From Plutella xylostella (Eukaryota > Arthropoda > Insecta > Lepidoptera > Plutellidae): DNA of 64,000 nucleotides. How positions within the stretch are numbered: the first letter of the stretch is position 1; each line of letters opens with the position of its first letter. The notes under the pieces were generated by a model. The model was given only the letters and a program-made list of their open reading frames with translations, ran no database searches and had not been told where the DNA came from. Location of the stretch: assembly GCF_932276165.1 (NCBI RefSeq), contig NC_064004.1, positions 1,746,001 through 1,810,000 on the forward strand. The letters run 5' to 3'. Made by a program: the position numbers and the translations under genes. Shown here piece by piece: positions 45,401 to 55,709 of this stretch.

Positions 45401-45623
45401 CCGTGGCCCACGGTATAAAGTGGCATAACATCTGAAATCAACAAAAAATATTTTTTATAAAAAAACTTATCAAAAATCTTATGTAAAATATGAAAACAAA
45501 ATTGAAAAAGTAGGTGTAGGTACTTACAAAAAAAACATATCCTGTAAAAATCTGCATCTCCTTATTATTTGTGAAATATTGCCTTCTTCTTTGTGCCACG
45601 GCCCTCCCGCGACTGTGCACCAA
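36474..45623 (-). CDS. Unrecognised secreted or membrane-anchored protein
   Basis: Nine exons in transcript order: 45623-45528, 45431-45372, 45141-45109, 44596-44471, 43647-43437, 42686-42579, 41840-41699, 37332-37143, 36596-36474. Phases agree at every GT-AG junction and total 362 codons plus TAA. The first two exons are the least certain. They give a hydrophobic stretch (MQIFTGYVFFMLCHFIPWA) that could be a signal peptide or anchor. The N-terminal half is helical and charged (YDYSEDKFSRLQDYYNYMNA). The C-terminal half has paired cysteines and many aromatic residues (LYCQSDDSDAQCIYK; SYWCGPYRYF; LSCWNWACKWR), which suggests a disulfide-bonded extracellular fold. I cannot name the family. AATAAA lies 33 nt after the stop. 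One intron carries a 3.9-kb LINE. Confidence 0.75.
40081..40227. mobile_element. Palindromic MITE, copy 1
   Basis: A 147-bp, almost fully palindromic element (ends cccccttattcatagaaaag and complement; inner cctctctgtcaaa / ctttgtcggagaggg). TTA is duplicated (40078-40080, 40228-40230). It sits right after the YADDT motif of the LINE and introduces a stop. Confidence 0.85.
40344..40490. mobile_element. Palindromic MITE, copy 2
   Basis: Nearly identical to copy 1 and also 147 bp, with TAA duplicated (40341-40343, 40491-40493). It inserted between a Thr and a Tyr-encoding part of the LINE frame; the related copy at 27060-28308 is uninterrupted at this point. Confidence 0.85.
41896..42100 (+). 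repeat. Interspersed repeat, full-looking copy
   Basis: It contains agcagttcccgcgcgcttcg, gtgggaattccgggataaaa, gtagcctatgttctttccca and cagacagacagacagacaca, the same family as at 2613-2964 and 18012-18270. It lies in an intron of the unrecognised gene. Confidence 0.65.
43670..43844. mobile_element. MITE with gggtgcttaca ends
   Basis: The 175-bp element has arms of about 70 bp (gggtgcttaca; tatctacctgtaccggtaac; cgcataatcagg) and a short interior. TTA flanks both sides (43667-43669, 43845-43847). The long arms are nearly identical, which implies recent activity. It starts 23 bp from an exon of the host gene. Confidence 0.75.
44205..44383 (-). mobile_element. Second SINE family, copy in host intron
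   Basis: On the minus strand: tRNA-like head gtagtggttagtgacctgac, B-box-like cccgggttcgattcccggct, then gggcagatatttg and gtgcccgtaaaatgg. It is sense to the unrecognised gene. Confidence 0.6.
44616..44748. repeat. Palindromic repeat, acgtgac type
   Basis: Ends aaggcctagcacggg and cccgtgcaaggcctt with inner acgtgac and gcgctcactcacatc / gtgagcgagtgcgac arms. It is the same family as at 21636-21770. Confidence 0.55.
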
Positions 45624-47986
45624 TTAAAGTATTTCTCTAACGAACCATTAGTGATATTTTTTATGTTATTGCCTTTTAAAACCTAACGAAGCTATCGGAT
45701 TTTATTCGATAACATATTGCACCGTGTGGCATAAAGCACTTTCATAAAATGACCGCTCAAAAGTACCTAGATGACAATTATTTTAAACAACTGAACCAGT
45801 TTTGATGAATCTTAGCAATGAAATAAGCCTAAATACACTAGAGCCAGACATGAAATACTTAAACGAAATTAAAATTCAAAATTACACCGGTCCTTAGATT
45901 CCATAATTATGTAGAACGATACCTGATTAATAATAATGGCTTACACTTACTATAAATACGAATTAAATACTCATAAATCATTCTTATATTTTTATTTTTC
46001 TAAATCTTTCAAGAACAGCTTTCCCCTAATATTAATTGTTAGGTAACTATTTAATTGTATAAAGTTATTGTATTTTTATCTTATGCATTAGGAACAACAT
46101 TTTCTCTGATTTAAAAAATATATAATAAAAAAACGAGTTTACAATTTTTACTCAATGAAAGTTTTCAAAGAAAATAAATTGAAATAAATATAATGTTTAT
46201 CAAAATCATTCATTATGTACAGAAAACTAGAGACATTGGGGAAATAAACTTATTTGCCTTTAAATAAAAAGAAGTAAGTAAATAAAGTAGTCTTCATGCC
46301 AGAAGAATATCTTACATTACATTTAAGATCTCTACAACTCTTTTTAAATATATTTCTGCGTAAGTTCCAAAAATTTGCACAGTTTTTGCAGAAAAACATA
46401 ATAATATTAGGTAGACTTTATTATACAGAGTTATAAGTTCTATAGATTGGAAAGAGAAGAAGAATATAATGTGAGAAGAAATTAAACGCATATTAAATCA
46501 AAAAGTAATACTGTTAAAAAAAACTTTGATATAATATTCATTATTGATCTATGAAAATTTCTGAAACTTTTTCGAGAAATTGGCACTAGTATGGAGGGCA
46601 AACATTTCCAATACAATATTATTTATTAAGTTACTTATTTATTTATGTTTTAATCACAACTACTATTCAAATTGAAGCTCCCATTCTATCGTTGTTTTTT
46701 TTCTATCTCAAATGTTTTTTTTTTCTGTTCAAACTATTAGCTCGCCATTCGATGATTTCGTTAGCTAAATATATATTTAAATCTATATTTTAAAATTCTG
46801 AAATAGGCACATTTGGATTAACATTGAATATAATATTATTATTATAGTTTTAATACTTTTCCTTACTCTACGAGTAGTAGAAGCAAACGGAGGCAGATTT
46901 TAAGAAAAATATAATGTTTTACTAAAAAAAACTCATAATTTTAATAAAATGCATATTTCATTGCCACGGCGTCTAGACTAGGAAAATAGTATTCTTAATT
47001 CTTAAGTAAGAATACTATTTCCACTAAAACAGTTCAATTCACGTAAGTTGAACAAATGCGATATACCTAAGTAGTTTTTTTTAAGGTGCTGTGGAGTAAG
47101 CGACAATATGACTGCTGTTTTATCAAGGAGTAAACATTAACATAACAGACGGTCACAATTTTGGTCAACTCTTGTGAATTGTACTGTACCCATTTAAAAT
47201 TCCATGGCAATGTAACACGAAAACGTTCTACAGAAGCGAGCTACGAAATAAGTGTTTAGTTATTATTAATTTTTATTGTGTTTTTTAGCAAATTCACATG
47301 GATTTAGTGTCGATTTCGGTTATGATACTGAAGGAATTTTTATTAAACTTATTCATTAGTAGATATTTTGGCAGTGTTGCCAGTAAATTTTCGTTTTTAT
47401 TCGATCGATCTTATCACACAAGTATTTAGTCAATGAACACAATTTACCAATAAGTATATTTTAAAAGGTAATTCCAAAACAAAATATTAATTGGATTAAT
47501 TAAATTACATTCAGTATCACAACCATTTTTAGGTATGTTTATGGCAAAAAAAGTATTTGTCGGTCTGTCTGTCTGTATTCACAAAAAAAGGTAAAACACC
47601 ACAAGGACATATCCCGTTAAAAAAAAGAACAATAATTTTATCATAAATATGGAATGAGGCACTGATTTTATTGTATATTCAAGAAAAAACATTACGTCTA
47701 AATTCACTTTCACACTTGTTCAAATCCATCGTTTTATAACAATAGTGTATGCTTAGCTCTAACGGTATGGTAGTGTAAGCAGGCCTTTACAATACAATTA
47801 TATCCATAAATAACGATTTTTAATTAAACCTCCTTTGAGCACTACCTACATTCTCAACTAGAAAAAGATTGTGTGTCCTTTTTGTTTCCAAATTTAAAAT
47901 CTCACATGGCAACACTTTTTCGAACCATAGACAAAACTTTTTTGTTTCTTTTCGGCAAAGGAAACACACAATCATTCCTAACCTCC
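45624..47986. other. AT-rich intergenic stretch
   Basis: No ORF with a recognisable domain. A perfect-looking small palindrome (aatagtattctta / taagaatactatt) sits at 46981-47022. The right part should include the 3' untranslated region of Ac45, which ends at 47987 on the minus strand. No mobile element is clear. Confidence 0.4.
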
Positions 47987-50900
47987 TTATTCCTGGGCGA
48001 TGACGGTGATGGTCTTTCCCTTGGGGTCGTCGAAGCGGTCCATGGCGCGGATGTCCATCATCATCATTATTCCGAAGAACGTGATCGCAAGGAGGATGAA
48101 CACCACAAAGAGGCCGGACCAGATTGCTACGGAGAAGAATCCTTGACAGTTCAGAGAGTCTCCGAAGTCAGTCTGGTTTTCCGATGTGTAAGGCTGGATC
48201 TGAGAAGGAGAATAACGATTTTTAGGCCTATACTGCCATGAGGGAGAGTGATTACAGTTATCTTGATGCCTAGATTTAATCTAGATATGGCATGAATATC
48301 TATGTTTGTATAGAAATCGTCTCATCCATCCAATTAAAGGTTAATGAAGCCCATATATATTTTCAGCTTGGACCATTTTCCACCTGTCCACTGCGGGTTG
48401 GTCGGTTTACACATCTAGATGTGCTAAATTAATCCCGTCCTTCCGTGTCTATCAGCACTCTTACATCCAAAGGTTATCTGGTAGAGATTGCTAATCGTCA
48501 TCAAGCAATAAGGCCTCTTTGTATTGTAAAATTTTTTGTTTTGTATTTTTTTGTTCTTGGTGCAAATAAAATGTATGTATTAAAGGATTTTCTATTAATA
48601 GGCCGTGTCTATTAAAATCGTTGAAAGCGAGATTATAAAGGGCAATGACCGTTTTTCTCTGTGCTCAGCAACCGTTGAAAGCGAGGCTGTACGGCCGGCT
48701 GGTGTTCACACTGGTGAAGACGACGGCCTGCTTTACAGGGCAGTGTTCATCATCATCAGTCAATAATCATCCACTGTGCTGGACATGGGCCTCTCCCAAA
48801 AATCGCCACAACACTCGGTCCTCTGCCTTCCTCATCCATCCACTACCTTTGGAAGCCAGTGTTACCTTAATATCATTAAAAGCGAAGCTGTAAGGCCGGC
48901 TGGTTTTTGGAACACCCAGTAAAGGGCAATGACCGTTTTTCTCTGTGCTCAGCAACCGTTTACCTTAATATCGTTGAAAGCGAGGCTGTTCGGCCGGCTG
49001 GTGTACACACTGGTGAAGACAACGGCCTGCTTTACAGGGCAGTGTTCATCATCATCATCAGCCAATAAACATCCACTGCTGGACATATTCCTCTTCCAAA
49101 GAGCGCCACAACACTCGGTCCTCGATTTTTCTCATATAACCACTATCTTTAGAAGCCAGTGTTACCTTAATATCATTGAAGGAGAGGCTGTAAGGCCGGC
49201 TGGTGTTCACGCTGGTGAAGACGACGGCCTGCGCGCAGCGGTACGAGAAGCGGTCCAGCGCGTACACCGGCTCCGAAGGCATCAGCTCCTCCACTGTGGA
49301 GACGCCTTGGGACAGCTCGGTAAGGATCACGCGGTCTGCGGGGGGAAAGAAGGAGAGAAAATGTATTTATGTGTGGTGATTTGATGGCATTTGGGATTTA
49401 AAATGGAATAAAACAGTGACCAAGGATGAATGGAAGAATGTTTGATATTTTTCATGTAATTTAGCATGTAGTAAGAATACATTGACTAATTTTTTTACCC
49501 GATTTCCCATGGGAAAACCTGTTACTTGCCAGAAAATCTAATAATTCATGTGGTCTAGCTGTGGACTTTTATTGGCTCATGGTGATTCATACACGAACGA
49601 AACTGAATACTCAAATAACATTGACCAAGCCTATTTCTATTCTTTGTGAAGCCTTATTTGAATGGAACCTTTGTTTATTAGCCTTCAAACCCAACCATTT
49701 CCCATCACACTGGTCCACTGTGGTTACGCGGATGATAATGCAATATTTGTATAATCGTATAATTATGTGCTCCTGTAAGATTTAATACAATACAATACAA
49801 TACAATATAACTTTATTGAACAAAACACACAACATACATTAAATTACAAAAGGAGTAAGCACAATTAATTAACGTAATTAATCTGATGCAGGAAAATCTA
49901 CACTAACATTATTAAACTTTCCTTTTTTTTCAAAATGTATGTATATATTTTTTTCAATAAACTCCAAGGATACTCACTGAAAAACCAGTATCCAGCCTTG
50001 TTGTCAAAATTCAGCAGCACGCTGCGGTCTCCGAACTCGAGGGTGGCGTTCAGGACCGTGTCGTTGGAGGCCACGGTCTGCTTGGTGCTTGCGGACAGGG
50101 TCACTGTGTTGCCGCCTGAAAATTAACAATTTTGCCTGTGAAATTTTGTCATTTTGTGGTATTATTGTATTAGCTGCTGTTTCTATAACTGTTTTATTTT
50201 CACATGAATTTATAAATTACACCTGCACCTCTTGTAGGACAAGTCGTAGAACATGTCTGCACCATCAATCCAACTTTAAATAAGTAAGGTGTATATTTAT
50301 TGCATTAATACAATAGCTCTATTGCATTTTCATGTGCACGAAACCCAACAATGAGAGCATACAAAGCCTAACAACACATAAAGCATCTGCTTAGAGTCTC
50401 TCAAGACCTATTGCATGTTATAATGACAAAAAAAACATCTCTAGTGTCTGGCATATTTTTCATAAAATTGGCACATATCCAAACTCTAAGCTTTTAGCAT
50501 AATAAGCCTAGGCCTAGGATAATCCATATCCATTGTACCCATATACAATCTCATTTAATAGTCAAAGGTTTACTGCTATATCCAAAAATGCTATATTGGC
50601 AATTCTAAAGACATTAAAAAAAACTCACCATCATTGAGGACCATGCTTTTGACGTACAGCATCAGACCAGCCAGGTTGTAGAAGCCGGGCTCAGCCTGCG
50701 CCTCGGTGGCCTGACGACGCTGCCTCGAGTGGTGCTCCGCGATGGTCCACGACGGGTAGTGAGCGGTGTACACCGCCACAACCTCCGGGTAGCGCTTCTT
50801 CAGCTTGCCGAACAGCTCCTCGATGAAGTCGTTGTGGCGGCGCAGCAGCTCAGCCCTGGTTTCGCCTTCCTTGGCATCTTTAAGGTTGATGAAGAGGAAT

Positions 50901-51319
50901 TTACCACTCTCAGGCTCAATCTCGGCTGACAGGCCGTTTTCAGTCAATTTCACATGGTCTACCTTCTCCGGGTCGGCGAGCTTGTTCAGCGCGCGCAGTG
51001 GCGAGGTGGTTGACGGTAAGTAAACAGCCTTACCGATGTTGGAGTGTAAGAATGGGAAAGATGTCTCGCCTTCACTGTTTTTCAAAGAAAAATCTTCAAC
51101 AGACAACGTTTCTTCTATGAAAATCACGGTAAACGGGTCGTTTACTAACGTGTGCTTCAGAATAGTGTTGAATTCCGTAAAGGAAACCTTACTCAGAGGC
51201 AGGGACTCTTCTTGAGTAGATGCAACATCGCCAAACATTAACACTGGCACATTGCTTGCCGTAACACTATTTAACAAACCTAATACACTTAAAACTAGCA
51301 CCGAACGGCAAAAAGCCAT
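47987..51319 (-). CDS. ATP6AP1: V-ATPase accessory subunit S1 (Ac45)
   Basis: Ac45 is a type I membrane protein of the V-ATPase Vo sector that helps assembly and targeting of the proton pump. Exons in transcript order: 51319-50629, 50115-49978, 49335-49166, 48199-47987, in phase, 403 residues. The N-terminus is a signal peptide (residues 1-22). A furin-type site RQRR is at about 199-202, the known processing step that separates the luminal prodomain in this family. The conserved domain follows, with GYWFF and RCAQAVVF. A membrane span lies at about 354-381, followed by a short cytosolic tail with FDDPKGK. A diverged copy lies head to head at 55.7 kb. Intron 3 contains duplicated pieces of exon 3. 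Confidence 0.93.
48640..49165 (-). repeat. Tandem duplicates of Ac45 exon 3 end
   Basis: In intron 3 the last part of exon 3 is repeated at about 48657-48720, 48862-48905 and 48966-49032. Each copy carries variants of ccggccggctggtg and the gaaag/ctttcaa junction; two keep the splice donor. Each is joined to an RTE-type LINE tail ((cat)n, gcagtggat) and a shared spacer (gcaatgaccgtttttctctg). The copy at 48966-49032 keeps an open frame in the exon 3 phase (AVVFTSVYTS...FNDIK) and ends with GT. Confidence 0.75.
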
Positions 51320-51761
51320 TTTGAGTGGTCGAAATAACTAATAAAGTTTAAATAGAGGACTATAAGCTGGATTTTAGCCCAATTTTAGCCATACGACAGA
51401 GAAAATGGGCGAAGGCAATTTGACAGGGGTCATGTGAAAAATGATCATATGATTTTGACGCTTGTCTATGGTTTTTCAAAAAAACTTGAACATGAACAAG
51501 AAAATCGACGTTTTTTGCAGCAGATTCATATGTTGTAGAAAAATACAAAACGTAATTCAACGTTGTAAAATTAGTTGGAGATAGTTTTGTGTTTAGAAAG
51601 CATTGTACGTTTTACACCTATACTTAATTTAGGGCTTCCTTCTGTCTTTAAAAAAATAACTTATTATTAAAATAAAATATTAAGTACTTATTATTTAACT
51701 AAACTATCTATATATTTTACAAATAAAAATGATAATAATATAAAATACTTATAACTGGCCT

Positions 51762-51812
51762 GGAAATATTCTACCCTTAATAAACAGGAGTTTATCAAAG
51801 GTAGAATATTTC
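51762..51812 (-). other. Hairpin over the LINE stop codon
   Basis: Thirteen bases GAAATATTCTACC (51812-51800) pair with GGTAGAATATTTC (51775-51763), and the stem continues with TTGATAAAC / GTTTATTAA around a TCCT-like loop. The last sense codons (EIFYL) and the TGA are part of the left arm. It may be the RNA structure recognised by the element's own reverse transcriptase. Confidence 0.7.
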
Positions 51813-54695
51813 TTTTAGTTCGCTGCCGTCGCCCGGGATGGTTCCGAGGAGGCTGGCAGCGTTCCCTCTCTGTATAGCCAGGCTGATGCGCTGGCTGAGA
51901 TAGCTGCCAGCCCTCTGGTCCCTTGATACCTCGACCAGGCGCGACGAAAGTTCTTTTACTAATCGTCGCGCTTCGGGTCCCCACGGCCCCAGGGTCTCAA
52001 CCCCAAACGGCACAAATATGTAGCTGTCAGACAGACCGTTGTATTTGCGCCGTTTGAGGTTTTCTGCAGCAGCCGCAGCCGTGCCCGCCGCCGCGGCACT
52101 ACCCTGGATGTGGGAGGGGGCCACTGTGTCGGTGCAGGTGGCGTCCCACACTAGGCATTTCCCGTACTTCCAGGGCATTACGGTCATACCGTCGGGCCTC
52201 TTCCCGTCGTCTCTCGCCAGGCCGGTTGGCTCCAGAATGGCGGGGATTCCGGCGCTCGCAAAGGCCCGACGTATGACGTCGTTAAGGGCCGCGTGGCGGG
52301 GTAATCGGCCGGCACTCCGCTGACAGGAGAGGCCGTGGTGGCCTAGCTGGTCGACGGGGTCCCCGCAACGGCAGCGATGTGGCTCGTTGGTCTTACAGCC
52401 TAGTCTCAAACAGACAGAAAGGTTAAAGGTGTTGCGGTCCAGCAGTGTGCCCACACTCGCAGATGGAAGGGCCCTCAACCAATGTCCCGACTCCGGTTCG
52501 GCAGAAGCCATGAGGCGGGCGCGGTCTGCAGGGCTGGTGGCAGTTTCTAAGAGATTTTCCTGAACCTGCCTGCAGATCGGCTCGTCCCACAGCCTCTGGG
52601 ATTCCGGTAGTCGAGGGACATCTTGTTGTGGGCCAGCGATATCTGACCAGGCGCTCCTGGCCTCGGCCAAGTAGGTGACCTCTGCATCGCCAAGCGATGG
52701 GTAAATTATCTTTCCGTAGAGGCCAGCCGTGCTGTGTGCCGAGGACAGGAACGCCGGGAGGGCCACACTGGACGCCGAGCGGATGCCCAGGCCACCGAAC
52801 CGTATCGGCAGCGATGCCTGGGCCCAGCTGCGGTTATCCAGTTGGCAATTTAGAATTTCGGTTAGTATATTTCTGATCATCGCATCCAAATTATTAAGTA
52901 AATTTTGGTGTCTCCAAATAGGTGAACATCGCAGTACATAGGTAAATTTTGGAACGAAAAGACAGTATCTGATGATTACCAGGGCGATTTGCGGATTAAT
53001 TTGTACCAGCCGATGCGATGATTCCTGGAATTTTGTGATTTCATCGTCAATATATTTGGGAATCGATTCGTCAAGAACTGGGGATCCGAGGAGACGAAGC
53101 GAGCTTTTATTTAAGATTTTGATACCGGGTGCCAGAGAGTTAAATTTACTATGGATGTCTGTTTGTTTGTCTGTCGGTAGGTTGGGGTTGATAAAAAGTT
53201 CGCATTTAGAGAAATTTAATTCTAGTCCGATGTTTTGGAATTCTTTGATCATGGAGTCAAGGTCTTGAAGAGCGGTGCTTGCTTCATCTCCTATGGATCC
53301 ATCATCGAGATACCACACGTTAAATTTAGATTTAATTTTGGTTATCACTGGATGAATAGCCAGACTGAATATCGCTGGACCGAGTGGGTCTCCCTGCTGA
53401 CACCCAGCCGCAGAGTAAAGGAGGTGGTTCCTGTATACTAATTTTGTTTTTTCCCCGTAACATTGCCACATGTAGTGGTATATTTCAGGAACCACCTCCT
53501 TGATCTGAGTCAGCAGAGCTTCCCTCTCAACCGAGTTGAAGGCGTTTCTTACATCCACTTTCAGCAGCACCTCGCCCGCGCCGCTTGTGAGGAACGCGCG
53601 CGCCGCGTGGACCGCCGCCTCGCACCCTCCTTTACTGCCGAAACCTAACTGGGTGGGCTGGAACTTATCCGACAGTATTGGCGCGATGTGTTTGCAGCAT
53701 ATTTTGGATACCACGCGGCGGATTGCGTTTCCCACAGCGATAGGTCTTATCCCACCGTCCTTTTTTTTTAGAGCACATAGGTTTGCACCGTATAAAACAT
53801 CAGTTATCTCAGTGCAAACCTTTCCCGACAGCATGAGGTTCACTAGCTGTGTCACGCTCTCCAGCACGACTCGGCCAGTGTCTCCCGTTGTGCCAAAGAT
53901 GAGATCTTTATAATGTTGGGGCGAGAGTCCGTCGAGGCCACCGGCCGAGCCGCCCCGGAAGGACGCGACTGCAGCCTGCACGTCTTCAACCGTGGCTGTC
54001 GGGGTGCGCTCGGTGGGGTCGGGCGGTGGTGGAAGCTGCGAGGATGGTGATGAAAGCGGGTGTTTTGACTCCAGGGCGGACAGAGTCTCTGCTGTGTCGG
54101 GTGCAGCCGCGTCGGACGAAAAAAGAAGTTGGGCGGCTCCCTTGATGTCCCCCGCATTTATCTTGCGTTCTACGAGTTGTGCGGTGTTTCGGTGGGGGAG
54201 TCTGTTTGATGGTGGATGTGGGTTGTCGGTTTCTGTGGGGTGCGTGCAGTTATTTTTTATTTTTTGTGTTAGGGAGCCGCTCGACTTCCCGTCCCGGGTC
54301 ACGTGGAGGGTCCGGTAAGAAAAAGTAAAAAATTGCTCCCAGCTGCTCACGTCATTGGATTCTATTGTTTGTCGAATGCATTTGGACAGAGAGGCGGCCA
54401 CCGTATTCCGCGCGCCGCGGGGTATCCGTGCCACCACCGGGCAGGTGGTCTTTAGCTCCGCTAATTGCTTCCACAGCCCGCCACCAGCAGGCCGACTGTG
54501 GTTGTGGTCTGTGGGGACATGGGCGGGCGGCGGCGGTGGCTGCGTGGACGATGGTTGGCGGTGTTGTTTTCCATGATGAATCTTCAGGCCTCTCTGTCCC
54601 TTGAAAAAACGTGGCTGGGAGCAGTCCGGACACCTCACAAGTTCTCGGGACGGCGCAACATTACTGGTGGAGGGCGGGCAGTCTGTTTGAGACAT
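51795..54695 (-). CDS. LINE polyprotein, 966 residues, intact
   Basis: The protein has an N-terminal C2H2 zinc finger (C22, C25, H40/41, H45), a reverse transcriptase domain in the middle (KKKDGGIRPIAVGNAIRR; GCQQGDPLGP; catalytic YLDDG), a CCHC-type cluster at about 775-791 (CRCG...HHGLSC) and a restriction-like nuclease signature (RPDG at about 833, WDATCTDT at 850-857). This order (zinc finger, RT, CCHC, PD..D nuclease) is that of the R2/R4/NeSL type of LINEs, most of which insert at fixed sites. The exact clade is not certain. The ORF has no stop or frameshift, so the element may be active or recently inserted. Confidence 0.8.
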   Translation of the reverse strand: MSQTDCPPSTSNVAPSRELVRCPDCSQPRFFKGQRGLKIHHGKQHRQPSSTQPPPPPAHVPTDHNHSRPAGGGLWKQLAELKTTCPVVARIPRGARNTVAASLSKCIRQTIESNDVSSWEQFFTFSYRTLHVTRDGKSSGSLTQKIKNNCTHPTETDNPHPPSNRLPHRNTAQLVERKINAGDIKGAAQLLFSSDAAAPDTAETLSALESKHPLSSPSSQLPPPPDPTERTPTATVEDVQAAVASFRGGSAGGLDGLSPQHYKDLIFGTTGDTGRVVLESVTQLVNLMLSGKVCTEITDVLYGANLCALKKKDGGIRPIAVGNAIRRVVSKICCKHIAPILSDKFQPTQLGFGSKGGCEAAVHAARAFLTSGAGEVLLKVDVRNAFNSVEREALLTQIKEVVPEIYHYMWQCYGEKTKLVYRNHLLYSAAGCQQGDPLGPAIFSLAIHPVITKIKSKFNVWYLDDGSIGDEASTALQDLDSMIKEFQNIGLELNFSKCELFINPNLPTDKQTDIHSKFNSLAPGIKILNKSSLRLLGSPVLDESIPKYIDDEITKFQESSHRLVQINPQIALVIIRYCLFVPKFTYVLRCSPIWRHQNLLNNLDAMIRNILTEILNCQLDNRSWAQASLPIRFGGLGIRSASSVALPAFLSSAHSTAGLYGKIIYPSLGDAEVTYLAEARSAWSDIAGPQQDVPRLPESQRLWDEPICRQVQENLLETATSPADRARLMASAEPESGHWLRALPSASVGTLLDRNTFNLSVCLRLGCKTNEPHRCRCGDPVDQLGHHGLSCQRSAGRLPRHAALNDVIRRAFASAGIPAILEPTGLARDDGKRPDGMTVMPWKYGKCLVWDATCTDTVAPSHIQGSAAAAGTAAAAAENLKRRKYNGLSDSYIFVPFGVETLGPWGPEARRLVKELSSRLVEVSRDQRAGSYLSQRISLAIQRGNAASLLGTIPGDGSELKEIFYL

Positions 54696-54845
54696 ACGCC
54701 GTTCTTTAAAATGCTATAAATATAATAAAAATTAAATTAATCTACTACATAGGTACTAAAAATATAAATATATATATCATTATGAAAAAAATCATTAAAA
54801 TTATAGAAAGACCTTTACAGTTACTATCACTGCACAATGTTCGTC

Positions 54846-55145
54846 TCTTAGATTAAGTATAAGCACTCGGCACCTAAAAACCAGATTGTTTCTGTCGAGC
54901 GAGCGCACGTAGCTCCGGCCCATGGGGCGAGGGGCCGGAGTAGACTATGGCGGGCCCGCTGTGGCGGGGTCCAGGCCCCGCGCCTCCCTCTCGGTTCCTC
55001 AGGGAGGCTCCTGCGACGGACCCCGCGAGGCGGTGTCTGCCGATGATGACGGTGCCCACTCAGACCGGCCGGACCGTCGCGCGTGTTGCTCTGACCACTG
55101 CCTCCGGGGCTCTTAGGCCGGTTCCGGCCAGGTTCCGACACGTCC
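54846..55145. other. GC-rich block upstream of LINE ORF
   Basis: A 300-bp stretch much richer in GC than its surroundings. It is open in several frames (97 codons on minus, 54848-55141) but without a recognised domain and with proline/arginine-rich, low-information translation. It may be the 5' untranslated region of the LINE, though about 120 bp of AT-rich sequence separates it from the ORF. It is not called as a gene. Confidence 0.4.
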
Positions 55146-55709
55146 GAGAAGTGTATTTTGGAGAAGAAGTCCTGGAGTTAGTTATTATGTAGGTACGTTG
55201 GCCGACTAGGAACACTTAAAACTCGTAGATCGTGGAAATTTGTATTGTAAGCACTTCGGAATGTAGTATTTATATTATTATCTTATTTGTAATTATAATT
55301 TAAAATTTTAAGCATTTATATCAAAATCATTATTCTGGGAAAGGATAAAAACTAGCACATTAACAGCATTTATTGATTACAAATATGAAATGTTTCAAGT
55401 TTGGTAATGTAAAAATGCATAAGATATTGTTGTTGCTTTTTGTGAAACTACATTTTTCTGTACATCGGGTCGACCCGATGTATGTAGTTATTATTCTGAG
55501 ATCCAACCTGAGTCTATGGGTCGGTATTTATCTTTGTTTATTTCCGTTTATTTTGTTCATCATAGTCTATGATTTGGTTTTGTTTTGTTTGTGGCTCGTT
55601 TGTGGGTAATTTGTGGTTTCAGGCAATCGGCATTGCAAAATTCATAAATAATCCAATATTTTGCTGTGGTATAAGGACTAAAATACTTGTGCAAAGGTAT
55701 ATTAACGAA

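Larger units (their letters stand above)
51660..54720 (-). mobile_element. LINE with restriction-like endonuclease
   Basis: A non-LTR element with one long intact ORF (51795-54695) between the two Ac45 genes. The 3' untranslated part is short and AT-rich, without a clear poly(A). It begins with a stable hairpin overlapping the stop codon. The GC-rich coding sequence contrasts with the AT-rich flanks on both sides. The exact ends and target duplication could not be set. Confidence 0.7.

Noticed and set aside
47873..48241. 122-codon plus-strand ORF
   Set aside because: It is the antisense shadow of Ac45 exon 4.
53852..54719. Several ORFs opposite or out of frame with the LINE polyprotein
   Set aside because: They are shadows of the 966-codon ORF caused by its high GC content.
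54848..55141. Pro/Arg-rich 97-codon ORF upstream of the LINE
   Set aside because: Open in several frames because of high GC; no zinc finger or other ORF1 motif seen.
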